Source: Collybiopsis luxurians FD-317 M1 (Eukaryota > Basidiomycota > Agaricomycetes > Agaricales > Omphalotaceae). Taken from it: a stretch of 64,000 bases of DNA. Positions 23,920-35,892 of this stretch are shown in pieces. The first letter of the stretch is position 1. Each line of letters starts with the position of its first letter. The notes beneath the pieces are model-generated. The model ran no database searches. It was not told where the DNA came from and saw nothing but the letters and a program-made list of their open reading frames with translations. Where the stretch lies: NCBI GenBank assembly GCA_000827265.1, contig KN834759.1, positions 849,666 to 913,665 on the forward strand, written 5' to 3'. The position numbers and the translations under genes were made by a program.

Positions 23920-26400
23920 TTAACATTGCTCGTACATCTTCACCGAATCACTATTTAAAGAAATCACAGATCAGCACCACGCAACGAACAAAAAACCCAA
24001 GTCGACGTACATCACGAACGCACGGTCTTCAGGATTTGACGGCCACGTAGGTAACCATTGGTTCTGAGCCTCCAAGAAATCTCGCATCGCAGCTAAAGGC
24101 ACCATCATCAGTTACATCTATCGACAGACGCAGCAACACGACTTACTCTGAGACCCATCCAGCCACGGCTTCTCAGGTCCGTCTGGGAACCAACCGTTCG
24201 TTCCACCGATGCCGACGTCCAAGATCAGATAGAACCCTATAGTTTCCAATAGATAGATAGATAGATGGATAGACAGGCAGACAGGCAGACATGAGTTGCT
24301 AAGATCAACGGGTACATTTCGAAGGGGGGGGGACATACGTTGATCGAACGGCGCAGCCTTAGTGCCGTTAACCCAAGGATTATTAAGACCAACAATTTGC
24401 GATCCATTCTGAATGGTCGAAGGGAAATCACCCCGGTCCCAGAAGGCTTCGTTCAACTTGAGTTCCAACATGTGATGAAGACGCGAGTCGACGTAGATAC
24501 GGCTGTCAGAACAAAGTGAGCACCCAAGGGTAATATAATAAACGAAGAAAAACCGGACATACATAAACTGCTCCGTCCATTCCAAAGCGTACGTGTGGAA
24601 TCCCGTATCATAGGACCCCCTCTTCAACTGCCACCAACCGTAAGTTCTCCAGACCTCGTTCAGCCAAGTCACGGGACCCCAATTGAGCGATCCCCGAACG
24701 TAGTCCGTTCCTCTACAAAATGAGAATCAACACTCCCGAATTACCGACCAAGAATAAAAGACGCGAACGTACTGTCTGGGATAGCTCGGTCCGTTACCTC
24801 GGGCTTCCATGATGTCAATCTCGCCTATAGGAAAGAAAACGTCAGTCAAAGACGGTTCAGGAGAGAGGATCTTGAACGGCCAGAAGAGGAAGATCCGGTA
24901 TCCGGTTAATTGCAAAGCGATGAGCAGCCAGCCCCCCTCCATGCACGCAAATAACACGTCGAAACTCGATGTAGAAGAGGGAAAAAGTATATCTGACACA
25001 ATACGTACCACTTAAAGGCCACGCTCCGTACGCGTTGTCGACAGGCAGCATCCAGATTGCAGGCCACATCTACATCCGAACAACCGTTAGTGACTCGTAG
25101 TATGTATGTACCGACGCCGTTAACGCCGATAATGGCAAAGACGCACCCAATCCCTAAAAAGAAGGAAAAAAGAGTAAGAACGACGACCGGGATTAACAGC
25201 TCGCGGAGAGAAAACTCACCCGGTAGGAATCTTCGCAACCACCTCGACCCTTCCATACTTCATACTCGCCGTTTTTCGTGTACTCAGCCGCGCACTTTGA
25301 ACGGGGTTGATAATCGTACCCGCCGTCGAGTTGCTAACTGCAGAACACGCTTTATAATAAGCGTCAGCATCAAAGTTGGTGTTGGACCCAATGGCCGTCT
25401 CGTTCAAGCTTGAGCTAGAGGTGGACGACGAGTCGGTATAGGATACTCCCTGAGTGATGTTGTACGTGCATCCAGAGATATTGTATATAGCTCCATCGAG
25501 AATTTGAGCGAGTGGAATACTATCGGAAGTCAAGGTCGGGAGAATGTACAAATGACCATTCGCAACGAATGAATTGTTCTCGGAATCCGTCGTCATTTCG
25601 AATTCGCCATTTCTGGAAAGAGGATTTTAAAATCATACTCGAACAAAACTCGGCGACGCCACTTACCCAAACCCACTCATATCAACCTCTCTAAAGAACG
25701 TCCCATTGTCCCCGAAAACACCATCCGCACTGGTAAAATCTTCATCTAGGATTTTGCATAGGTTCCCATGAATCAAAGGGACATTTCGATAATCCAAGAA
25801 GCACTTGACGAAGCTGACAGCAACACCAACGACGACCATCCCGTACGTAATGAAATACGCTATTTTTGAATATGGATCACGGGAAGTAAGCCAAGGTTTT
25901 TGAGGCGGACTCGTGAGCATAGTTGACTTTGGACGGTCTCGCTTCACTTTTGCTGGGGCGAGAGCGCTGTGTATCGTAAGCGGACGTGATGCGGGAGCCG
26001 CGAACGCCTCTCGAACACGACCTGAAAGCTGTCGAGAGTCTGCTGTGGTAGGCCGACTGCTGCTGTATATCGAAGAAGACACTCGGGGAAGATCGGCAAA
26101 GCTAGTTGCGCCAGAAGTATGCCCACTGCGAGGTCTAGCGTCTGGGAAGGGATATTGGCTTTCATTGTGATTGTGGCCGCCGGGAGTGGCCATGGGGGAT
26201 TGATCACCTAGACTGAGAACGCTTGCAGGAGGTGAAAAGGGATTCGGAGGGATGGAGAATGTAGGGCTTCGTGGTGTTACCGGGGGGGAATCGAGATATG
26301 TAACACCGGAGTTGGCCCGAGTTCGTGCATCAGCGATATCAGCACCGTCTTGAACGTGTTCCACGAACCGAGGCGAGGGAGGACCGGAGGAGGAAGACAT
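23920..26400 (-). CDS. KRE6: KRE6/SKN1-family beta-glucan synthesis protein (GH16-like)
   Basis: A type II membrane protein of the secretory pathway needed for cell-wall beta-1,6-glucan. The ATG at 26400 gives a long Ser/Pro-rich cytosolic N-terminus (about 180 residues). One transmembrane helix follows (IAYFITYGMVVVGVAVSFVK), then the lumenal SKN1 domain: LIHGNLCKILDEDF, the first catalytic-face exon with KYGRVEVVAKIPTG, WPAIWMLPVDNAYGAWPLSG, and the GH16 motif EIDIMEARGNGPSYPRQ near 24800. Later come GFHTYALEWT, FYLILDVGIGGTNGWFPDG and the last exons AMRDFLEAQNQWLPTWPSNP and a short DSVKMYEQC ending at TAA 23920-23922. About ten introns. Motif order and completeness are good. KRE6 and SKN1 cannot be separated by eye, so the symbol stands for the family. 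Confidence 0.9.
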
Positions 26401-29400
26401 GGTTGGAAGGGACGAACCGGAGGGCAGAGAGCGCAGGAAAAGCGAACAAGGGCCAATGAGATGTTTTAAATGGTTTTGTGAGTAAAAAAGATTTATCAGA
26501 ACAGACAGTTAGCCGGTTCAACAACTTTTCCGGACAGTGACCGTTCTAAATGTCAAGTTCGTTCCTGGAGGTCAGTACTGGACAGAGGTGGGAACTTGGG
26601 ATAAAAAAGAAGAAATAATGAGATCGATCTCTTAAGGTTCGTCGGCGTAAGTGATTACCATAAACATCGGCAGTTACCTCAATTACCTTTTCCAGACGTA
26701 CTGCCCAAACTCGAACTCGAATCACCGCTGAGTTTAACCCGCTACCGAACTGCGACTGAAACTCCCTCTCGCTAGAAGTTCCTTGTTGCTGTAGTTGGTA
26801 TCGTTGACTTAAGTTTCATCTGTACCCCCCTCTAGTCAACTTATCAGTTGCCAACCCACAGTTACTTGGACAGCTCATTTCGCTGAAGATTGGAGTTTTA
26901 GTACCGATGCAACGAACTGAGAATGGCACCCACCTCGAGGAGCTGTGCAGCTAATGGCAGTCCCCATGTGAGTACATAGCGGGTAAGTCTCCTATCAGGA
27001 ACCATACACACTGCCAAGTTGTAGTTGGATGGGTATAGGCTTTTGACTGTTTGATCCAATGTCAACAGGGCGACAGATAATTTGGCAGAGTTTCCGGACA
27101 AGCATAGAAAAGATAAGAAAAAGGAAAGAAAAGCACGGAAACTTTATTTTCTTTTATTTCCCGATAGGACGCAAGAGCCCGTCGGTGTGGTACCAGAAGC
27201 TTCTCCAACGTGGATCAGAATAAGAGTAGAACGACGGAGGGCGGTGGATGCACTTGACTAAGAACAAAAACTGCGGGGCAGTTTAGAAACCTTCTCAAGT
27301 GGATCGACTAGACACTCCACGTAGACAACGTTGAGAGGCTAGAAACTTTCTGTTCTCAACATTGTACGCGTCGGAGTTGATGGAATCAACGTTACACTGG
27401 GACCAGAAACGCCAGAACAATCTCCGTGAGAACCACCGTCGGAGGACGGCCGGCCTCCTCCTCCGGCCAATGTCCGGAGGGTACCCCCGGACACCATACC
27501 ATCAACGTGCATCTTTCTAAACTCTGCAATTTCCTAGTACGGCTCTCAATTGCCATTGCGTCGAGGGTCAGTTTTTTGAACCCCCGAATCATACGCACAT
27601 TCGCAATGGGAACCACTCGTGTTCGCGTTCGTGTATCTAGGGTATGTACATCTTCCGAACCAACCACAGTTGACAAGAGCCAAGGCTTCTTTGTATTTAT
27701 CAATTACGTTTTACCGTCCCAGCCTCCTATTGACGAATGACAATTTGCAACCGCGATCTGCTGGTTATCGATTGGTACCAAGAGAAAGATTCCCTCCCTA
27801 CTTACCGCATAGAACCCGTTAGGTTTCTACTCTCGCGAGTATCACGCATGTCCAACAGCTTTCTTATGTTATGGTAGGGAGGGAGGGAGGGTTACCATCC
27901 GATGGTTCCGTATCGTTATCGACGAATGGACATGCCTCCTCTCTTTCCTGGCAGATTTTGGGTAGATTACAAAGTCAGCTTGTGAAGATGATTTGACGCG
28001 ACACCCGACCTTCGTATCACGGAACGGGGTGTAAGTGAAAAACTTAAAATCAATGCTCGGGATTAATTTAAAAATATATGCTTGAGAATTATGAACTCGA
28101 AGCACCGGAACCGTCTTCAATTAATTTATAATTAATTATAACTGATTCGTTGGTGAATTACCTCCCTTGGATCTTTTCTGTCTTTGTTTTTTTTCCTTAA
28201 TTTTTAGTGGCTGATCCTGTCCATGAGGATAGCAGAACTCCTGGCATGTGCGTCGACGCCCCTTGTTCTGGGCTGCAAATTCCGTAAAATACACAAGGTC
28301 AAAGGTATCATGTTTTCCAAGAACTCAGCGCAACTGAAGGACTGATCACTGGGCACCTTCTGTACCTGTATTTATCGCAATATTTTCGCGCTAACGCGAT
28401 TCTACTCCCGCTGGGTAGCCAGTGATCCACCGCAGAATAGTAAAGACCTCTGAGATGACTAGTCTCCTGTAAGTAGAGAATATGACAATCACTAAACTGT
28501 ATGGGCATTATCTCCGCTTCATGATTGTGGCTCATGTTCATCAGCGATTCGATTCCATTCACGATGAAGTTCTGCGCTCAATCGAAGGCTAGACTGTATA
28601 CTTCGAGTGGAGTACATGCACGCTGTGTATGCATATACTTTCCCAAGATCAGTGGCCACTTGGTGGTACCGGAGTCATCAATTCAAATGTCGGAATCTGC
28701 CACTGGAGCCTGGCCAATCAATGTCAATCGCCGCACCCCCCTTCTCTGTCTCCACACCGGGATCCCCATCTGCTCCCTTCTCCTTCCTCCAACCCCTGGA
28801 CTTATCACCGTCCCCTCCGACCGTGTAAATTCGTGAAAATTCGTATCGCGAGGAATTACCCTCGACTCGGATTTTTATACGAAAATGATGCGTGCCCTGA
28901 AGAACCTCCTGAGGCTTGAAGGGAGTCCTGGACCTTGATGGGTGCTCTTTCGGTGATGGCTTTGTTTTTCTTTTCGATTTCTGATTCCGCGCTGGGTAAT
29001 ACATTTCATGCATTCAATGTACTCTATGGATGGATGGATGGATTATACGCATTTCATTAAGGGAGAGGGGAGAGGGCCGGTTCCTACGTACGTACGTACG
29101 CACGTATACTATCTTTGAAGCGATAAGATTTTCTTCCTATGTACTAAAATTAACAAGCTTTTCTTGTCGCGAACGATCGTCTCGGACGATGTATGTATTG
29201 TATGTATATAGCGTCAGTTCTCACTTTCCATCGCATAAGCCAATGGGGGATTTCGTTCGGATGAAATTACAATTCGAGCTTAACGGGGTGAAGGAGGCTG
29301 ATGGGCTGTATGCATGTCTGTATGCATGTACTAGGATGTATGCATTCTTGCGAGCCTATGGCTGACGATTCTTTGGAGCGTCATTCAGTATCTGTTTACC

Positions 29401-31631
29401 ATTCTTCCTCTCAAAATTGAGGCACCGTTGTAATACATACATACAGGGGACGGAAGACGCAAATCTGTCCCTGAGATTTTAAAAGGCCGAATCAGCCTCG
29501 GATGAAGTGCCTCGGGAGCCGGGAGCATTTCATGAAGGAGATTATGAGCTGGAGCCCGAAATCCGCTCAAGTCAGCTTTGTCGCCGAGCTTTTGGTTTTT
29601 TTTCTTTATCTTCGACGTACTGCCTCACGTACATAGGATAGGAGATGGACTTATCTGTTTGTCAGTTTGCTTGAAGAGATAAGAAATGAAATAGACATAG
29701 ACACTGCATTTGCGCAATGTTAACTTATGTGAGTGATGTTCCCCTTACATGACGTGAAAGTTTCTGGCCGATATCGCTCCGAGTCTGGACTTTTTGAAAA
29801 ACGATTTTGATGTAGGTATGCATTTTGGTACCTTGCAAGGCCGGAAATCGTATGGGTATGAGCCCGAGACGTTTTGAATGACGAATAAGGAAAAACTGCC
29901 AGAGACTGCAAACGAGCCCGTTCAAAGGGCTGAAGACTTACAGTACATATGCATAGCCAAAATGAATTATTGGGTCTTATGACAGTGTTTTATCTATCCA
30001 TTTTTACACACTTGAACCGTTTTGGCCTAAACCCCCATCTTCTTCTTCGCTTTAAAGATGGGCGCTATCTCCGGGTACTGGGCTTCTGCACAGCAATGTG
30101 ATGTTGTCCATTGTGTCTCTTTTGATATCGAGAGGAGTGACGGAATATATACTTATTCTGTACAGCAATTAAGTTACAAATTGGTCTAGTTAAATTGACC
30201 ACTAAAGTCATATAATCAACGTCCATGACATTCGGAATGCACTGACACTTTGATGATGTCTCTCGGCTTGCATGTATATGTTTGGAAGGAAAGGTACGGA
30301 CTCGGTCTTTTCGTGTACAGTACCGTCCTGCAGTACCGTCCTGATTTTCGAGGACCGGTTAAGAGGAGTGTCGCGGATTTAATTTTGGTGTCAAAGATAG
30401 TGGCTTGTGGGATTTTTGGTGATCGTTGTTCCACGTTTGACTGTCCGCCAGACAGACCACATAGAGAGTCGGAGTACATATGTCAGCGGGTTCCTTTGAA
30501 TGCTGAAGGGTATAAGTGGGCTGGAGGCTCAGAAAGCGCGGATAAAAAATATACTTATCTTTGCGCGATTGCCCTCTGCGTGGCGGAAGACGATGAGGCT
30601 CGGCATCGCTTTCGAATGCATCTGTAGATTGGATGGATGCCGCCGGACACTAAGGTGGATGGCTGTGTGTAACAATCGCGATTCGTTATCAGGAGATCCC
30701 GCACAAATATCTCCGTGTTTTTTTAGTGCGCGCCCAGTGCACATTTCTGAAGGACTACCTGTAAGGTGAAAGCTCTCGTAAATTCTTGACCTCTTCGTCG
30801 GGTTCAGGCTAAAAGACGCTGAATTTCATTGGCGGGAGGAAGGACTGGCAGCTTGCTGAAAGTAAATTCACGAAACTTTATACCTTGACCTACCCGCAGC
30901 AGTTTTTTTTGAATTGATGGAACGATCCGTCCGTTTGCTACTTAAAATGGCAATATATTCGGCATGGTCGGCAATGCTGTGCGGGCCGAATTAATCTCAG
31001 CGTCTTTCGCAACCTCTCAACACACGCTCATGTCACTCATCGATAGATGGCTCGTACCTATGTTAAAACTTCATTTGATGGTGCAGGATTAGACAAGAGT
31101 CACGCCTTCACCCCTGGTTCCTCAAATGCCAGCTTTTGGGGTCCTACACACAAATTTATAGCGGAAAAATATTCAAAAAGAAATAGTAAAAAAAAAAAGT
31201 AAAAATTCACTGGTTCTGGTATACCATATCTGGCTTCCACTAGAAGAGGTATGCGTCAGGAACCCTGGAATCTTTCTCGGCACTTGTATTCTTTTCGAAT
31301 CTTTCTGCCCAGCCAATCTGAAAAAGAGACTTTTTCGTCCGATCGGGAGGGTGGCAAAATGCGATATTCACACGTCCAACAGTACCTAGCTCGGAAGCAT
31401 CAAGAAGCTGAAGGCCGAAGGAACCTCACCTCAACATCCGGCCTGTCAAGGTTTCTATTGATGATCCAATACAGCTTGACGCTGTTCTTCTTTTCCAGTA
31501 CACCCGCGCCGAAATTTCTTTATAAACGTGTCGAGTAATGATACCTGTCCCGGCTTCTTTGGTACTTTAGCTTCCCCTCCCCTACTTCACTACGGCTTGC
31601 GGTCCTCAGCCAAAACTAATCAAGGGTTACC
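26401..31631. other. 5.2-kb gene-free stretch between two divergent cell-wall genes
   Basis: It lies between the start of KRE6/SKN1 (minus) and the start of the GT2 synthase (plus), so both promoters are here. Small frames, including 26898-27101 and 27392-27703 on minus and 30250-30627 on plus, show no motif or splice continuity. Simple repeats include GGGA units near 27875, GTAC units near 29088, GGAT units near 29031, and a perfect 13-bp tandem copy (CAGTACCGTCCTG) near 30318. No transposon ends were found. Confidence 0.5.
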
Positions 31632-34600
31632 ATGGACTATGATAATTACGACGCTGTTCTTCATTACCTTTGGGCCCGTGTAAGTCCTACTCACATCTTC
31701 TGTTCTACACACTTTGTTCAATTCTTTCTATTTCAGACCCAAGGTGATGCCTGGTTCAAACCTACCGAGGAGAATATTTCTGCCGGTGTTTGCCTTCGTG
31801 TTGAACAAGGTAATTCTATTCCTTCCCTACTATCTCATGTTCTCATCACAGTTAAGGTCGCTTTCGCGTCTTTCCTTATGAGAATCGATATTTGGTACCT
31901 TTTGAGACCGGTGAGCAATTTTCCGACCTTTCTCCATCCCAATTCATTCTCATTCCATTGCAGCTGTGAGGCAGTTGAATCCTGTAGTTGCGATAAAGGT
32001 GCGCAGCGCAGCGGTACACGCTGCTCTTGCCACTGTGTATGTATTCCTAACTCTCCATTTTGGCGTATCTTGTAAATATACTTCTTTCTCAGCCCGGAGG
32101 ATTCCACGGCTATCTATCTGGATATTGGAACTCGTATCCAGATATTGGAGACCCTAAGCCAGTTGCCCTCGGCGGATAAGGAGCAGTGTGGTGCTTTTAT
32201 CGTATGTCCCCTACCACCGCGCCTACCCCGTCTCGTGAAATCTGATGCGGCCATTAGCGTGACGAGCGTGTTCTTGTAGTTTGGTCGGATGATCTCGACA
32301 ACATTCTTTCATTGTGTAGCGATTTTGAATCCAAGCTGGTTAAGCTCGTATGGCGCTCTCGATCAAGTTCTCGTCCAAATACCAGTGGAGGTGTTTCATT
32401 GATCAGCAATGGAAGTGCTTCTGTTCTACCTTCAACCACTGCGTCGGATGTAAACCTCACCGAGAAGCCTACACAAGTCCCTTCTTTACCCTCGGTGTCG
32501 GAGAAAACTCCACAGGCAAAACCTAAATCAAAGTGGGGTTGGAGCTGGAAATTATCGAAGAAGGCTCCTCCGGCAAGCTCTGACTTGGAAAAGGGGGCGA
32601 TGCCTCAACCTCGCCCCAGCCGACTGTTCGCTCCTTTCTACGGTGGTCTCGGTGCTGGTCTGTCCGTTTGTACGTGCTTTTCGCTCCATACAAATGAGAC
32701 CGCTCTGATCATGCTCAATAGTCTTCATTGGATGCGGTTTGTCGACTTTGCTTCAAGAGTATCGATTGGACAACGATTGGAAGAGATTCTTCCTCCTTGT
32801 GACGACCCCCTTCCTTTACTGCGTGTCCCTCGTGAGTACCACCTGCCGCTGACCCAAACCTTTCGATAATCATCTTTGGTCAACAGTTCTTTGCGCTCCA
32901 AGCCATGTCCAGTCTTACTTTCCTGTAAGAAACGCCCGCGGTTGTTTTTGCGTCCCACTCTCTAACCCAAGATATTCTAGTTTCGGTCCAGTAGCACATT
33001 ACCACGAAAACTCTCGCTACTACTCTGCAGTCGTTCCGGAACCCAACCCAGATATAGATTCTCGTTTGCCTCATGTAACGATCGAACTCCCTGTTTACAA
33101 GGAGAGCCTTGAAGAAACAATGTAAGCTTGACGCCACCGATTGGAACCACTCTTCGCCCGTGAACTTCTTTGGCCTCACGGCGCTAATTAACTTGCGCTT
33201 TTCATCTCGGAGCTAACAACTTTTTTTTTTTCTTCGATTCAGTGCACTATCGGTTCACTCGCTCAAGAAAGCTATGCAAACCTACGCCAGGCAGGGCGGG
33301 ACGTCATCCATCTTTGTTCACGATGATGGAATGCAGCTGATCAGCCCAGAAGAACGGGAGAAGCGTATTCAGTTTTACGCGAATCACAACATCGGCTGGG
33401 TCGCACGCCCACCTCACTCTAACGCTCCTGATGGTTTCAAGCGAGCTGGTCGGTTCAAGAAGGCATCGAACATGAATTATGGTTTAGCGCTCTCGTTGAA
33501 AATGGAGGCTAAGCTTGCCGAGCTCGAAGCCTCAGGCGCGGGGGCTGACGAAGATGGTATTTGTATCGAAGACAGGGCCTTGCAGATGGCGATCGAGGAA
33601 GTTTACGAAGCTAATGGGAAGAAGTGGAAGCCCTGGGCGTGCAATGGTCGGTCGCTCCGGGTCGGGGACGTCATTCTCATCGTCGACTCTGATACGATCG
33701 TGCCCGAGGTTCGTATTTTGAGGTCGTCCGTGCTTGGTCCTTACTAATGGTTTCTACTATCGTTAGGACTGCTTCCGGGATGCTGCTCGAGAATTGGCCG
33801 AATCCCCCGAGGTTGCTATTATCCAACATGAATCTGGTTCGTATTTTTGCGCCACGGTGATTCGTATCTGTCTCACTTCTGACATACCGAATATTCTCTA
33901 GATGTCATGCAGGTTGCCCATCATTTCTTCGAGAACGGTATCGCCCATTTCACTCGTCGCATAAATAAATGGTAAGAGTCATGTTTTTTTTATTCATTTT
34001 TCTACACCGTATGTATGGGACTTACTCGCTTCCAGTATTTCAATGGGATGTGCCAATGGCGAAGTCGCCCCGTTTGTCGGACACAATGCCTTCCTCCGCT
34101 GGTCTGCAATTCAGGATGCCGCTTTCATTGATCCTGACGACGGCGTGAAGAAAATCTGGTCCGAGTCAAACGTGTCAGAGGACTTTGACATGGCGTTGCG
34201 TCTCCAGGTAGGGTTCTTTGAATGCTTTAGGGGTGAAATCACTAGTCTGACGCCTGTCGCTCAGCTCCAGGGATACATCATTCGATGGGCCACGTACTCG
34301 GAGGGAGGATTCAAGGAAGGTGTCTCCTTGACGGTCGATGATGAACTGAATAGATGGCAAAAATATGCGTATGGTGAGTATCTATGCTATCTGCGGTGTC
34401 ATTCCCTTACACGGTTTCCAGGTTGTAACGAACTGATCTTCAATCCCCTGATTTCTTGGTGGAAGATGGGACCAATCACGAAACAACTCCGAACATTCCT
34501 TTGGTCAGGAGCTCCTGTTCACTACAAGATCAGCATGTTCGTGAATGTTTCCCTCTGACATGCTGTTTTTTTTTCTGATATTTCTACCGCTCAGGTTGTC

Positions 34601-35445
34601 ATACATGTTTTCCTATTACGGATTGGCGGCTTCGGTGAGTAACTCTTTTTCTTATTCGTCCCTATTCTATGTTTCCTGATCACCGGACAGGCTATGCTTT
34701 CTGTCATCAACTACTTCCTTTTGGGATGGGCCGCTGATGTCGACGGGTACTACCTCAAGAGTTTCGAAATCTGGCTGGCATGTACTGTCGTCTTCCCTGG
34801 TGCTGGAAACATTGGTTTTACGTTACTGGAATACCGCTTGGGCCGACGCAACCTCTTCTCCGCGCTCCTCGAGAACTTTATGTGGGTTCCATTCTTGTAA
34901 GTCTTATCCGTTCTGTGACCTACTTGCCAATTCTAATGCGCCACGTCTAGCTTCTTCTTCTTTGGTGGATTGAGTATACATCTTTCGGCCGCACTGCTGG
35001 CCCACATGTTCTCATATAACATCAAGTGGGAGGCAACCAAAAAGGTTTGTCGTCTTCTGTTCTAGGCTCAGATCACCCTCTCACGTCCATCGCAGGAAGT
35101 AGAACGGTCAAACTTCTTTATTGAAGTTCCTCGGATCTGGAAGCGCTATCGCCACATCATGGTTCTCGGTTTTATCGCTATTGCAACCATGATCGTTCTG
35201 TCATTAGACTTTGTACCTCCATCTTGGCGTATTCCTGGAACGTCCTGGGCTATAATTCTTCCTCTTTCGTAAGTTCTTATCTTCTCCGCTGAGTACTGAA
35301 AGCTTAGCAAGTCTCTGCAGTATCGTCGTATCCGGACACATGCTTTTCCCCGTAAGTACCGTATCTTTCTTTCTACTTTGAACTGTCTCCTAACTGCGAC
35401 ACTTAGATTGTCCTCAACCCTTGGCTAATGATCTTCTCATATTGA
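31632..35445 (+). CDS. GT2-family processive glycosyltransferase (cellulose-synthase-like)
   Basis: A multi-pass membrane enzyme that should polymerise a cell-surface polysaccharide from a UDP-sugar. The ATG at 31632 begins MDYDNYDAVLHYLWAR. After several introns come RQLNPVVAIKVRSAAVHAAL, a Ser/Pro-rich linker, and the catalytic region: VTIELPVYKESLEETI, VHDDG, the DxD-type VILIVDSDTIVPE (about 33670-33708), HNAFLRWSAIQ, the third-Asp region SEDFDMALRLQ, and DELNRWQKYAYG, equivalent to the Q/RxxRW motif. Hydrophobic helices follow (SYYGLAASAMLSVINYFLLG, MVLGFIAIATMIVLSL) and the frame closes with MIFSY and TGA at 35443-35445. Around 16 short introns. It resembles the fungal GT2 group that includes CelA/Tft1-like synthases. 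The polymer made cannot be told from sequence. Confidence 0.85.
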
Positions 35446-35892
35446 GAGTCTCGCTTCCATCGGACACTACCTTACCAATCTGAACTCGAACACACTCGGA
35501 CTTTCGATCCTTCCTCATGGTTTCATTCATTATATCACGCTCTCGTGAAAAAAATCGCTTTCTCTCTACCTATTTTATTTGCTGAGACTTTTTTGGGCTT
35601 GTGCCGATCTTGGGTCGTAATGACAGAAAGCGCTCGTGGCTTTCGTGAACACTCGTTGAAAGCTTTGGCAGACCTTTCGGTCAATCGAACATTCGTTTAT
35701 TTTATAAATAGAATTCAGCTTCTACAATACATGCTCGTTACCGTACAAATCCTTATTTACTTCATTGTACATTCTACTGCATAAGGCATACATGTATCTA
35801 TGTATCTTGGTCTCAAAAGCTGTATTCAACAACAGCAGCGGTAAATGTAAAGCTATTCAGAAACCCCCCGCAATATCAAATTATCCCAAAAT
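35446..35892. other. Convergent 3' ends of the GT2 and kinase-like genes
   Basis: Both genes end towards this 447-bp stretch, which should contain both polyadenylation regions. A 79-codon plus-strand frame (35545-35784) looks like chance. Confidence 0.5.

Noticed and set aside
27392..27740. Opposed 103- and 104-codon frames
   Set aside because: Mirror frames over the same DNA with no splice or motif support.
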